This document shows positions 8,593 through 17,159 of a stretch of DNA of 64,000 bases, in pieces (position 1 is the stretch's first letter; each line of letters begins with the position of its first letter). Where the stretch lies: positions 2,164,001 to 2,228,000 of the forward strand of contig NC_010530.1 in the NCBI RefSeq assembly GCF_000069785.1, in the 5' to 3' direction. Source of the DNA: Cupriavidus taiwanensis LMG 19424 (GTDB lineage: Bacteria > Pseudomonadota > Gammaproteobacteria > Burkholderiales > Burkholderiaceae). The notes under the pieces are model-generated. The model was not told the origin of the DNA and did not search any database. It saw only the letters and a list, made by a program, of their open reading frames with translations. The position numbers were made by a program, and so were the translations under genes.

Positions 8593-9723
8593 ATGACGTC
8601 CCCGCGCCCCCATGCCAACGCCCCGCACACCCTGACCCGCCGCGAGCTGCTGCGCTGCGCGGCCTGGTCCGGACTGGGCATGGCGGCTTCGCTGTCGCCG
8701 CTGTCCGCGTTCAGCGCCAGCCCGGCCGCGCGGCCTGACGTGATCCGCGTCGGCGTGGCCCAGCCCGCCACCGGCACCCCGCCCAGCTTTGCCGGCAGCT
8801 CGCTGGCGATTGCCCATGCGCGCGGCTGGCTGGAGGAGTCGTTCAAGCCGACCGGCACGCGCGTGGAGTGGTTCTTCTTCAAGGGCGCCGGCCCCGCCGT
8901 CAACGAGGCGCTGGCCAACCGCCAGCTCGACTTTGCGCTGCAAGGAGACCTGCCGTCCATCGTGGCACGCTCCGCTGGCCTGAAGACGCGGCTGGTGCTG
9001 GCCACCGGCGTGCGCGCCAACATCTACGTGGGAGTGCCGCCCGATTCGCCGCTGAAGACGGTCAGCGACCTGCGCGGCAAGCGCGTGTCGCTGTTCAAGG
9101 GCACCAACATGCATCTGCCCGCGCTGCGCCTGCTGGAAGCGAACGGGCTGTCGGACAAGGACCTGCGCCTGCTGAACCTGGACACGGCCGGCTACCTGGC
9201 GGCGCTGTCCACGCGCGACATCGACGCCGCCATCGGTGCCATGGACATCCTGCGCCTGCGCGACAAGGGCGCGGTGCGCATCCTGTACTCAAGCAAGAAC
9301 CAGTCGCCGATCTACACACGGCAAAGCCACGTACTGGTGAGCGACGAATTCGCCGGGCGCTATCCGGAGGCCACGCAGCACCTGGTGAAGGCCGCGGTCG
9401 AGGCGGCGCGGTGGGCCTCGGACGAGAGCCATCGTGAAGAAGTGCTGCGCACCTGGGCGCGTGCGGGCACGCCTTATGACCACTGGAAGGAGGACTTCGA
9501 CGGCGAGCCGCTGCGGGTGCGGCTGAACCCGAATTTCGATCCCTTCCTGGTCAGCCGCTACAAGGACGCGGTCGAGCAGGCCTATCGCTTCAAGCTGAGC
9601 CGTGCGCGCTTTGACGTGGACCAGTGGATCGACCAGCGCTTCCTGAAGGCTGCGCTCAACGACCTGAGCCTGCAGAGCTACTGGCCCGTCTACCAACCCA
9701 ACGGCAAGATCATGGGAGCCTGA
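8593..9723 (+). CDS. Substrate-binding protein, SsuA-like
   Basis: A 376-residue periplasmic binding protein of the sulfonate/nitrate/taurine group. The start at 8593 gives MTSPRPHANAPHTLTRRELL with a twin-arginine-like export signal followed by a hydrophobic stretch ending near SAFSA. The mature domain contains the family's EALANRQLDFALQGDLPSIV segment, where the ligand-binding cleft forms, and LRGKRVSLFKGTNMH. An upstream in-frame extension is rejected because it lies in the regulatory region. The first gene of a seven-gene rightward set, it ends 4 nt before the first permease gene. Confidence 0.83.
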   Translation: MTSPRPHANAPHTLTRRELLRCAAWSGLGMAASLSPLSAFSASPAARPDVIRVGVAQPATGTPPSFAGSSLAIAHARGWLEESFKPTGTRVEWFFFKGAGPAVNEALANRQLDFALQGDLPSIVARSAGLKTRLVLATGVRANIYVGVPPDSPLKTVSDLRGKRVSLFKGTNMHLPALRLLEANGLSDKDLRLLNLDTAGYLAALSTRDIDAAIGAMDILRLRDKGAVRILYSSKNQSPIYTRQSHVLVSDEFAGRYPEATQHLVKAAVEAARWASDESHREEVLRTWARAGTPYDHWKEDFDGEPLRVRLNPNFDPFLVSRYKDAVEQAYRFKLSRARFDVDQWIDQRFLKAALNDLSLQSYWPVYQPNGKIMGA

Positions 9724-9727
9724 CATC

Positions 9728-10564
9728 ATGTCTGTCGCCGATTCGCTTTCACTGCCCGCCGCCGCGGCGCCGCGCGTGGCGGCTCCGCGCAGGCCACTGC
9801 GCTGGCAGGATGCCGCCCGCTGGCTGCTGGCCTGGCCGGTGCCGCTGGCGCTGCTGCTGGTCTGGTACGTGGCTGCCCGCAATGCCTGGATTCCGCCGCA
9901 GGTGCTGCCCGCACCCGAGGACGTCGCACGCACGCTGGCCGACCTCTGGCAAAGCGGTGAACTGCAGGCCAACCTGGCCATCAGCGCACTGCGCGTGGCC
10001 GGTGGCTTTGCCGTGGGGCTGGCCGGTGGCCTGGCGCTGGGCGCGGCCATGGGCCTGTCGCCGACGTTGCGCGACTACGTCTACCCGACTTTCAAGGCGT
10101 TCAGCCAGGTGCCGGTGCTGGGCTGGCTGCCGTTGCTGATGCTGCTGGTCGGCATCGACGAAGCGCTCAAGGTGATCCTGATCGCCAAGGCCGCCTTCGT
10201 GCCGGTGGCGCTGAACACGTACAAGGGCATCGGCAGCGTGCCGACACGCTACCTGGAAGTGGCGCGGGTGCTGCGGCTCACGCGCTGGCAGACGCTGTCG
10301 CGCGTGGTGCTGCCCGCCGCGGCCGCGCCGGTGTGGAACGGCGTGCGCTACGGCCTGACGCACGCGTGGCTGGCACTGGTGGTGGTGGAGCTGCTGGCCT
10401 CGTCCGAGGGGCTGGGCTACATGATCGTCTACGGGCGCCAGCTGTTCCAGCTCGACATGGTGCTGGCCGCCGTGGTGGTGGTGGGCGTGGTGGGCTTTGC
10501 GCTGGACAAGACCCTGGCGCTGGCCGAAGGCGCGGTGCTGCGCTGGCGCAAGCCAGGCTTCTGA
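9728..10564 (+). CDS. ABC transporter permease 1, SsuC-like
   Basis: A 278-residue permease with about six membrane segments and a recognisable EAA loop (YLEVARVLRLTRWQTLSRVV). It starts 4 nt after the binding-protein stop and is followed after 12 nt by a second, related permease gene. Most transporters in this family have a single permease that homodimerises. Two adjacent different permeases with one ATPase point to a heterodimeric membrane channel. Substrate is probably an organosulfur anion, inferred from neighbouring oxygenases. Confidence 0.84.
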   Translation: MSVADSLSLPAAAAPRVAAPRRPLRWQDAARWLLAWPVPLALLLVWYVAARNAWIPPQVLPAPEDVARTLADLWQSGELQANLAISALRVAGGFAVGLAGGLALGAAMGLSPTLRDYVYPTFKAFSQVPVLGWLPLLMLLVGIDEALKVILIAKAAFVPVALNTYKGIGSVPTRYLEVARVLRLTRWQTLSRVVLPAAAAPVWNGVRYGLTHAWLALVVVELLASSEGLGYMIVYGRQLFQLDMVLAAVVVVGVVGFALDKTLALAEGAVLRWRKPGF

Positions 10565-10576
10565 GGCGAGGCCGCG

Positions 10577-11374
10577 ATGACTACTTCTGCTATCCGCCTC
10601 CGTATTCGCCTGCCCCGCGCCTTGCGCGGCTGGGTGCTGCCGCTCGCGCTGCTCGCGCTGTGGTGGGCCGCCGTGCGCTTTGGCTGGACCACTTCGCCGC
10701 TGCTGGTGCCGGTATCCAGCGTCTGGGACACCGCGGTGCGCCAGGTGCAAAGCGGCGCGCTGGCCACGGCATTGGCCGCCAGCCTGTGGCGCGACCTGGC
10801 CGGATTCGCCATCGGCGCCAGCGCCGGACTGGTGTTCGGCACGGCGCTGGGCCTGTCGCGCCTGTTCGAGCGCCTGGTCGGCCCGAGCTTTCACACGGTC
10901 AAGCAGATCTCGCTGTTTGCATGGATCCCGCTGATCTCGGTCTGGTTCGGGCTGGGCGATGCCGCCAAGGTGGTGTTCCTGTCGCTGGCCGCATTCTTCC
11001 CGGTGGTGCTGAACACCTTCGAAGGCATCCGCGCCGTGCCGGTCGACCTGCTCGAGGTTGCGCGCGTCTTGCGATTCAACCGCACCCAGGTGCTGTGGCG
11101 CGTGGTGCTGCCGTCGGCGGCCCCGTCGATCTTCGCCGGCATCCACCTGGCGCTGATCTATGCGTGGCTGGCGACGCTCGGCGCGGAGTACCTGCTGGTA
11201 TCCGGCAAGGGCATCGGCAACACCATGACCGATGGCCGCGAAAACTTCTGGATGGACCTGGTGATCTTCGGCGTGATCGTGGTCGGCCTGGTCGGCTTCA
11301 CGCTGAACTGGATCGCCAGCCGCATCGAATCCCGCCTGCTCGCCTGGCGCGGGCGCTCGGTGGCCGCGGGCTGA
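10577..11374 (+). CDS. ABC transporter permease 2, SsuC-like
   Basis: A 265-residue permease related to the gene just upstream, with the same layout: an N-terminal membrane segment, then five more and the cytoplasmic EAA loop (LLEVARVLRFNRTQVLWRVV). The EAA loops of the two permeases are visibly alike, consistent with an old duplication in which each copy became one half of a heterodimer. The gene is 12 nt from permease 1 and 33 nt from the ATPase gene. No frameshift or truncation is evident. Confidence 0.84.
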   Translation: MTTSAIRLRIRLPRALRGWVLPLALLALWWAAVRFGWTTSPLLVPVSSVWDTAVRQVQSGALATALAASLWRDLAGFAIGASAGLVFGTALGLSRLFERLVGPSFHTVKQISLFAWIPLISVWFGLGDAAKVVFLSLAAFFPVVLNTFEGIRAVPVDLLEVARVLRFNRTQVLWRVVLPSAAPSIFAGIHLALIYAWLATLGAEYLLVSGKGIGNTMTDGRENFWMDLVIFGVIVVGLVGFTLNWIASRIESRLLAWRGRSVAAG

Positions 11375-11407
11375 GCCGCGCTGCCCCTTATTGAACGGAG
11401 ACCACAA

Positions 11408-12202
11408 ATGCCACATGCCGGCACGCTAAGCATCGCGCACCTGCACAAGCAGTACGAAGTCGAGGGCCGGGCGCTGCCCGTGCTCGAGGACATCACGCTG
11501 ACCATCGCCCCGGGCGAGTTCGTCAGCATCGTCGGCGCCAGCGGCTGCGGCAAGTCCACCCTGCTGCGGCTGGTGGTGGGGCTGGAACAGGATTACCGCG
11601 GCGAGATCCTGCTGGACGGCAAGCGCGTATCGGGCACCAGCCTGCAGCGCGGCATCGTGTTCCAGGAGCATCGCCTGTTCCCGTGGCTGACGGCGGAACA
11701 GAACATCCGGCTGGCGCTGCTCAACACGCCGGGCAGCGACGCGGAGAAAGACCGCAACGTTGCCGAGCATATCGCGCTGGTTGGCCTGCGCGGCTTCGAG
11801 CAGGCCTATCCGCACCAGCTCTCCGGCGGCATGTCGCAGCGCGTGGCGATTGCGCGGGCACTGGTGACGCGGCCGGAGATCCTGCTGCTAGACGAGCCCT
11901 TCGGCGCGCTCGACGCAATGACGCGGGCCTACCTGCAGCAGGAGCTGCAGCGCATCTGGCAGGCCGAGGGCATCACCATGATCCTGGTCACCCACGACGT
12001 CGAGGAAGCCGTCTTCCTGGGCGACCGCGTGGTGGTGATGGCACCCCGGCCCGGCCGCATCCGCCGCATCCTGCCGGTGGACCTGCCGCATCCGCGCGAA
12101 CGCGCCGGACTTCCCTTCGCGCGGGCGCGCGATGCCGTGCTGCGCGAATTCGCCGGGCAGGAGCCCGTCGTGCAGCGGGCCCCTGAACCTGAACTCGCCT
12201 GA
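11408..12202 (+). CDS. ABC transporter ATPase, SsuB-like
   Basis: A 264-residue ATPase with Walker [10 protein letters not shown] at 43-51, the Q-loop in [12 protein letters not shown], signature LSGGMSQRV, Walker [15 protein letters not shown] and the H-loop histidine in [15 protein letters not shown]. It powers the heteromeric importer formed with the two preceding permeases. The stop lies 26 nt before the second tauD-like gene, supporting one transcript from 8593 onwards. A clear AACGGAG ribosome-binding site precedes the ATG. Confidence 0.87.
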   Translation: MPHAGTLSIAHLHKQYEVEGRALPVLEDITLTIAPGEFVSIVGASGCGKSTLLRLVVGLEQDYRGEILLDGKRVSGTSLQRGIVFQEHRLFPWLTAEQNIRLALLNTPGSDAEKDRNVAEHIALVGLRGFEQAYPHQLSGGMSQRVAIARALVTRPEILLLDEPFGALDAMTRAYLQQELQRIWQAEGITMILVTHDVEEAVFLGDRVVVMAPRPGRIRRILPVDLPHPRERAGLPFARARDAVLREFAGQEPVVQRAPEPELA

Positions 12203-12228
12203 CCCAACCCTCTCCCCGGAGCTTCGTG

Positions 12229-13191
12229 ATGACCCAAGCCAACGCCACGCAAGACCAGCCCGTCCAGCTCGACATCCACCCGGTTGCCGGCCGCATCGGC
12301 GCCGAGATCCGCGGTGTCGCGCTGCACGGCGACCTCCCGCCCGCCACCTTCGCCGCCATCCGCGCAGCCTTGCTCAGGCACAAGGTGCTGTTCTTCCGCG
12401 ACCAGGTGCATCTGGACGATGCAGCACAGCAGGGCTTTGCGCGCCTGTTCGGCGACACCGTGCCGCACCCGACCGTGCCTTCGCGCGACGGCACGCAGCT
12501 GCTTGAGCTGGACTCGCAGCACGGCGGCCGCGCCAACTCCTGGCATACCGACGTGACCTTCGACCTGGCCTACCCCGCGGTCTCGGTGCTGCGCGCCGTG
12601 ACCGTTCCCGCCGCCGGCGGCGACACGGTGTGGGCCAACACCGCCGCCGCGTACCAGGACCTGCCCGAGCCGCTGCGCGAACTGGCCGACAAGCTGTGGG
12701 CACTGCACACCAACGACTACGACTACGCGGCCACGCGCGTCAATCCGAGCGACGAAGGGCTGAAGCGCTACCGCGAAGTCTTCACCTCGGCGCTCTACGA
12801 GACCGAGCACCCGGTGGTGCGCGTGCACCCGGAAACCGGTGAGCGCACGCTGGTGCTGGGCCACTTCGTCAAGAAGCTGCTGGACTACGCGTCGGCCGAT
12901 TCGGCGCACCTGATTGCCGTGCTGCAGGGCCATGTGCACCGGCTGGAGAACACCGTGCGCTGGCGCTGGCGCGCGGGCGACGTCGCGATCTGGGACAACC
13001 GCGCCACCCAGCACTACGCCATCAACGACTATGGCGACGCGCACCGCGTGGTGCGCCGCGCCACCGTGGCCGGCGACATTCCGGTCGGCGTGGATGGCCG
13101 CCGCAGCAAGGCGGTGAAGGCGGGCGTGCGCGGCGAGGGCGCGGCGCCGGCCAACCAGTCCGCCGGTGCCGCGCAACGGCAAGCGGCCTGA
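12229..13191 (+). CDS. Second TauD-family dioxygenase
   Basis: A 320-residue Fe(II)/2-oxoglutarate dioxygenase. Metal ligands are H106 and D108 (NSWHTDVTF) and distal H262 (NRATQHYAIND), with R276/R277 for 2-oxoglutarate. The ATG at 12229 follows CCGGAG by 8 nt and is preferred over the adjacent GTG at 12226. It differs substantially from the dioxygenase at 5479-6408, so the two operons probably handle different substrates. The sequence around ATQHYAINDY resembles alkylsulfatase (AtsK-like) members as much as taurine dioxygenases, so either a sulfate ester or a sulfonate is possible. Confidence 0.85.
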   Translation: MTQANATQDQPVQLDIHPVAGRIGAEIRGVALHGDLPPATFAAIRAALLRHKVLFFRDQVHLDDAAQQGFARLFGDTVPHPTVPSRDGTQLLELDSQHGGRANSWHTDVTFDLAYPAVSVLRAVTVPAAGGDTVWANTAAAYQDLPEPLRELADKLWALHTNDYDYAATRVNPSDEGLKRYREVFTSALYETEHPVVRVHPETGERTLVLGHFVKKLLDYASADSAHLIAVLQGHVHRLENTVRWRWRAGDVAIWDNRATQHYAINDYGDAHRVVRRATVAGDIPVGVDGRRSKAVKAGVRGEGAAPANQSAGAAQRQAA

Positions 13192-13222
13192 TTCAGCCAG
13201 TCTCTTCCGGAGAGCACGATCG

Positions 13223-14596
13223 ATGTCACCGCAAAAGCCGCCGCGCCAGCTGCATCTGGGCGCCTTTCTCCAGGCCACCGGGCACCATGTCGCCGGGTGG
13301 CGCCATCCCGGCGCGCAGGCCGATGCCGGGCGCAACCTGGCGCACTACATCGCACTGGCGCAGCGCGCCGAGGCCGCGGGGTTCGATGCGCTGTTCCTGG
13401 CGGACGGCGTCGCCATCCGCGGCATGGACGATGCCACCCTGCCGCGCACCGCGCGCGCCGCCACCTTCGAGCCGCTGACGCTGCTGTCGGCACTGGCGGC
13501 GGTGACGCAGCGCATCGGCCTGGTGGCGACCGTCTCCACCACCTACAACGAGCCCTTTCATGTGGCGCGCAAGTTCGCCTCGCTCGACCATCTCAGCGGC
13601 GGCCGCGCGGGCTGGAACGTGGTGACGTCGTGGTCGGATGCCGAAGCGCGCAACTTCAGCCTCGAACGTCATCCCGCGCACGCTGACCGCTACGCCCGTG
13701 CCGAGGAGTTCGTCGACGTGGTCACCGGGCTGTGGGACACCTGGGAGGACGATGCCTTCCTGTATGACAAGGACAGCGGCCGGCATTTCGATGCGGACAA
13801 GCTGCACACGCTGGACCATCGCGGCGCGCACTTCCAGGTGCGCGGGCCACTCAACGTCGCGCGCCCGCCGCAGGGCCATCCGGTGATCGTGCAGGCCGGC
13901 TCGTCCGAGGCCGGGCAGGAGCTGGCCGCACGCACCGCCGAGGTCATCTTCACCGCGCAGCAGTCGCTGGCGGATGCGCAGGCCTTCTATCGCGGCCTGA
14001 AAGCGCGGCTCGCGCGCCATGGCCGCACGCCCGACCAGCTCAAGATCCTGCCGGGCGTGTTCCCGGTGGTGGGCCGCAGCGAGGCCGAGGCACAGGAGAA
14101 GTTCGAAGCGCTGCAAAACCTGATCCATCCGTCGGTGGGGCTGGCCCTGCTGTCGCAGCACCTGGGCGGGATCGACCTGAGCGGCTATCCGCTGGACGGC
14201 CCGTTGCCCGACAACCTGGTCGAGCCGAACGGCGCCAAGAGCCGCTTCCAGCTGGTTACCGGCCTGGCCCGGCGGGAAGGGCTCACCATCCGCCAGCTGT
14301 GCCTGCGCGTGGCCACCGCGCGCGGCCACTGGTCGATCCACGGCACGCCGCAGTCCGTCGCCGACCAGCTGCAGGCGTGGTTCGAAGGCGAGGCCGCCGA
14401 CGGCTTCAATGTCATGCCACCGTGGCTGCCGGGCGGGCTCGATGATTTCATCGAACTGGTGCTGCCGGAGCTGCGCCGGCGCGGGCTTTTCCGCGAGCGC
14501 TATACGGGCACCACGCTGCGCGAGCACCTGGGGCTGCGCCGGCCGGAGAACCTGCGCTGGCAGCAGCTCGAACCGTCGCTCGCGGTCGGAGCATGA
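13223..14596 (+). CDS. LLM-class flavin monooxygenase, NtaA/SnaA/DszA type
   Basis: A 457-residue member of the bacterial luciferase-like family that uses reduced flavin and O2 (nitrilotriacetate monooxygenase/DszA branch). Typical segments are LGAFLQATGHHVAGWRH at the N-terminus, NVVTSWSDAEARNF, and the C-terminal FNVMPPWLPGGLDDFIELV. DszA-type enzymes oxidise sulfones and NtaA-type enzymes oxidise amino-acetates. In this sulfur operon an organosulfur substrate is likelier. The start at 13223 follows CCGGAGAG. A separate flavin reductase would be needed, and none is encoded nearby. Confidence 0.83.
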   Translation: MSPQKPPRQLHLGAFLQATGHHVAGWRHPGAQADAGRNLAHYIALAQRAEAAGFDALFLADGVAIRGMDDATLPRTARAATFEPLTLLSALAAVTQRIGLVATVSTTYNEPFHVARKFASLDHLSGGRAGWNVVTSWSDAEARNFSLERHPAHADRYARAEEFVDVVTGLWDTWEDDAFLYDKDSGRHFDADKLHTLDHRGAHFQVRGPLNVARPPQGHPVIVQAGSSEAGQELAARTAEVIFTAQQSLADAQAFYRGLKARLARHGRTPDQLKILPGVFPVVGRSEAEAQEKFEALQNLIHPSVGLALLSQHLGGIDLSGYPLDGPLPDNLVEPNGAKSRFQLVTGLARREGLTIRQLCLRVATARGHWSIHGTPQSVADQLQAWFEGEAADGFNVMPPWLPGGLDDFIELVLPELRRRGLFRERYTGTTLREHLGLRRPENLRWQQLEPSLAVGA

Positions 14597-14826
14597 CCGC
14601 TGCGCCGCGGCGCCGCGCATATCCAAATGCAATAAGTTTCCTTGCCTCGCGCGAGCGCCGTCGGCAACCATAGCAGCCACGCCGCAGGGGCGTGCGCGGG
14701 CCGGCTGGTACCATCGCACGGCCTGGTGCGCCCGTGCGGCGCACTGCTCGGCATGCCCGGCGCCAGGGCAGGCACTGCCCCCGCGCGCCGGTCCGGCACC
14801 CAACAGCGAAAAGAAGAGAGAAGACG
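14597..14826. promoter_or_regulatory. metY leader region
   Basis: A 230-base gap separates the monooxygenase from metY, the only large gap in the rightward set, so metY may have its own promoter. The AT-richest part, about 14617-14640 (GCATATCCAAATGCAATAAG), shares the pattern GCATAT-N6-GC with the region upstream of metQ at 18874. I looked for a SAM-sensing riboswitch and could not recognise a known fold. Confidence 0.35.
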
Positions 14827-16101
14827 ATGAGACTCGAAACCCTGGCCGTCCACGGCGGCTATTCGCCCGATCCCACCACGCGCGCGGTGGCCGTGCCCAT
14901 CTACCAGACCGTGGCGTACGCCTTCGACAACGCCCAGCATGGCGCCGACCTGTTCGACCTGAAGGTGGCCGGCAACATCTACAGCCGCATCATGAACCCG
15001 ACCAACGACGTGCTCGAGCAGCGCCTGGCCGCGCTCGAGGGCGGCGTGGGCGCGCTGGCGCTGGCGTCGGGCATGGCGGCGATCACCTATGCGATCCAGA
15101 CCATTGCCGAGGCCGGCGACAACATCGTCTCGTCCAGCCAGCTCTACGGCGGCACCTACAACCTGCTGGCGCACACGCTGCCGCAGTCCGGCATCGAGAC
15201 GCGCTTTGCCGACGGCCGCAATCCGTCCAGCTTCGGCGACCTGATCGATGCGCGCACCAAGGCCGTGTTTGTCGAGTCGGTGGGCAACCCGCTCGGCAAC
15301 GTGGTCGATATCGCCGCGATCGCGCGCGTGGCGCACAACCACGGCGTGCCGCTGATCGTCGATAACACGGTGCCGTCGCCCTACCTGTGCCGGCCGTTCG
15401 AGCATGGTGCGGATATCGTCGTGCATTCGCTGACGAAGTACCTCGGCGGCCACGGCAACAGCGTCGGCGGCGCCATCGTCGACAGCGGCAAGTTCCCGTG
15501 GGCGCAGCACAAGGCGCGCTTCCGGCGCCTGAACGAGCCGGACGTGTCGTACCACGGCGTGGTCTATACGGAAGCGCTGGGGCCGGCGGCCTATATCGGC
15601 CGCGCGCGCGTGGTACCGCTGCGCAATACCGGCGCGGCGCTGTCGCCGTTCAACGCCTTCCTGATCCTGCAGGGCATCGAGACCCTGGCGCTGCGGCTGG
15701 ACCGGATCACCGAGAACGCGCTGGCGATCGCGCGCCACCTGCAGCAGCATGCCAAGGTGGCGTGGGTCAATTTTGCCGGTCTGCCGGATCACCCCGACCA
15801 CGCGCTGGTGCAGCAATACCTGGGCGGCCGCGGACCCGGCATCCTGTCGTTCGGCCTGAAGGAGGGCGGCCGCGAGGGTGGCGCGCGTTTCCTCGATGCG
15901 CTGCAGCTGTTCACGCGGCTGGTCAATATCGGCGATGCCAAGTCGCTGGCCACCCACCCGGCATCGACCACGCACCGCCAGCTCAACGCCGAGGAACTGC
16001 AGGCCGCCGGCGTCAGCGAAGACATGGTGCGGCTGTCGATCGGCATCGAGCATATCGACGACCTGATCGAAGACCTGGACCGCGCGCTGGCAGCGGCCTG
16101 A
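14827..16101 (+). CDS. metY: O-acetylhomoserine sulfhydrylase
   Basis: A 424-residue PLP enzyme of the Cys/Met metabolism family that joins O-acetylhomoserine and sulfide to give homocysteine. The PLP lysine is K204 within [13 protein letters not shown]. Other family signatures are IYSRIMNPT (about 51-59), ALASGMAAI and FVESVGNP. Length is typical of MetY (about 425) rather than the shorter MetB/MetC (about 385). The ATG at 14827 follows AGAGAGAAG. Its place at the end of a desulfonation operon suggests direct use of scavenged sulfur for methionine. Confidence 0.9.
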   Translation: MRLETLAVHGGYSPDPTTRAVAVPIYQTVAYAFDNAQHGADLFDLKVAGNIYSRIMNPTNDVLEQRLAALEGGVGALALASGMAAITYAIQTIAEAGDNIVSSSQLYGGTYNLLAHTLPQSGIETRFADGRNPSSFGDLIDARTKAVFVESVGNPLGNVVDIAAIARVAHNHGVPLIVDNTVPSPYLCRPFEHGADIVVHSLTKYLGGHGNSVGGAIVDSGKFPWAQHKARFRRLNEPDVSYHGVVYTEALGPAAYIGRARVVPLRNTGAALSPFNAFLILQGIETLALRLDRITENALAIARHLQQHAKVAWVNFAGLPDHPDHALVQQYLGGRGPGILSFGLKEGGREGGARFLDALQLFTRLVNIGDAKSLATHPASTTHRQLNAEELQAAGVSEDMVRLSIGIEHIDDLIEDLDRALAAA

Positions 16102-16130
16102 CCTCCCGCCCGCTACCGCTGGTTTGCTAC

Positions 16131-16152
16131 CCTCTCCCGCCCGCGGGAGAGG
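16131..16152. terminator. Convergent hairpin of the CTCTCCCGC repeat family
   Basis: CCTCTCCCGC and GCGGGAGAGG form a perfect 10-bp stem around a CC loop, followed by GGGGGAGAGGG. It sits between the convergent metY and ybhN-like genes, where it can act as a bidirectional terminator. The same unit recurs at 58501-58526, so it is a dispersed repeat rather than a unique terminator. No T tract follows. Confidence 0.6.
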
Positions 16153-16187
16153 GGCCGGGGGAGAGGGCAGGCACTCGCACTAGCCGA

Positions 16188-17159
16188 TCACTTCACCGCT
16201 TCCTCGTCACCACGCTTGCCCCGCGCCTCCAGCACGAAATAGCCCACCGATCCGATCATCAACGGAATCAGGTAATACAGCGCCCGATACGCGATCAGCG
16301 CCGCGAGCAGCAGTCCGTGCGGCACCTGGTCCCCAAGCATGGTCAGGAACACCGTCTCGATCACGCCGAGCCCGCCAGGGATGCGCACCACCACGCCCGC
16401 CAGCCCGGACGCCAGCAGCACGCCAAGAACCGTGAAATACGTCGCATGCGTATGCAGCAGCGCGTACAGGATAGCGCCCATCGACATCCAGTGGGCCGCC
16501 GACAGCGCGCATTGCAACGCCGCGAAGCGCACCGTGGGCATATAGATGTCGTGGTCGCGCACGGTGCGGTGGCGGCCGTGCCAGAGTGCGCACGCCGCCA
16601 GGTAAGCGGCGGGGATCGCCAGCATCAGCATGCCCAGCACCCGCGTCAGCGCCGCGGGAATGCCCCACTCCGGCGGCAGCACCACCAGTTCGCCGGCGAG
16701 GATGGCGCCCGCCAGCACCGCATAGCCGAGCCAGTTGGTCGTGACCACCACCACGAACAGGCTCCAGATCTGCGGCGCGCTCAGGCCCGCGCGCGAATAC
16801 AGGCGGTAGCGCACGCCGGCGCCGCCGAGCGTGGCGCCAAGGTTGAGGCTGAGCGTGTAGCTGACATAGGAGATCGCCATCACCCGGCGCAGCGGCAGCG
16901 GGTGCCCGGCATAGCGGCAGCCGAGCACGTCGAACTGGCTGTACAGCAGCCCGCTCAGCGCGACGAATCCGGCTGCCGGCAGCAGCGTGCGCGCATCGAA
17001 GCCGCGCAGCGCTTCCAGCACCGCGTTCCAGTCGATGGTGCCCAGCTTGCGCGCGATCAGCGCCAGCACGGCGGCAATGAACAGGATGCCGATGGCACGG
17101 CGCCAGGCCGGCCAGTGTGCATGCTGGCGGATGGCGGACAGGGCCTCGGCTCCCGTCAT
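16188..17159 (-). CDS. ybhN: YbhN/LPG-synthase-type membrane protein
   Basis: A 323-residue polytopic inner-membrane protein of the UPF0104/lysylphosphatidylglycerol synthase transmembrane family, with about eight hydrophobic segments and the family's glycine-rich AGVVVRIPGGLGVIETVFL near the C-terminus. The ATG at 17159 overlaps the clsB-like stop (ATGA), so the two are translationally coupled. The same clsB-ybhN adjacency is known in enterobacteria (ybhP-clsB-ybhN). The protein lacks the soluble transferase domain of MprF and is probably a lipid transporter/flippase; the exact substrate is unknown. Confidence 0.8.
   Translation of the reverse strand: MTGAEALSAIRQHAHWPAWRRAIGILFIAAVLALIARKLGTIDWNAVLEALRGFDARTLLPAAGFVALSGLLYSQFDVLGCRYAGHPLPLRRVMAISYVSYTLSLNLGATLGGAGVRYRLYSRAGLSAPQIWSLFVVVVTTNWLGYAVLAGAILAGELVVLPPEWGIPAALTRVLGMLMLAIPAAYLAACALWHGRHRTVRDHDIYMPTVRFAALQCALSAAHWMSMGAILYALLHTHATYFTVLGVLLASGLAGVVVRIPGGLGVIETVFLTMLGDQVPHGLLLAALIAYRALYYLIPLMIGSVGYFVLEARGKRGDEEAVK

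Noticed and set aside
9749..11416. 555-residue minus-strand frame opposite the two permeases
   Set aside because: Shadow of two clear permease genes with membrane segments and EAA loops.
14597..14826. SAM-sensing riboswitch upstream of metY
   Set aside because: I looked for the conserved cores of SAM-II and other SAM riboswitches and could not find a convincing match or pseudoknot by eye.
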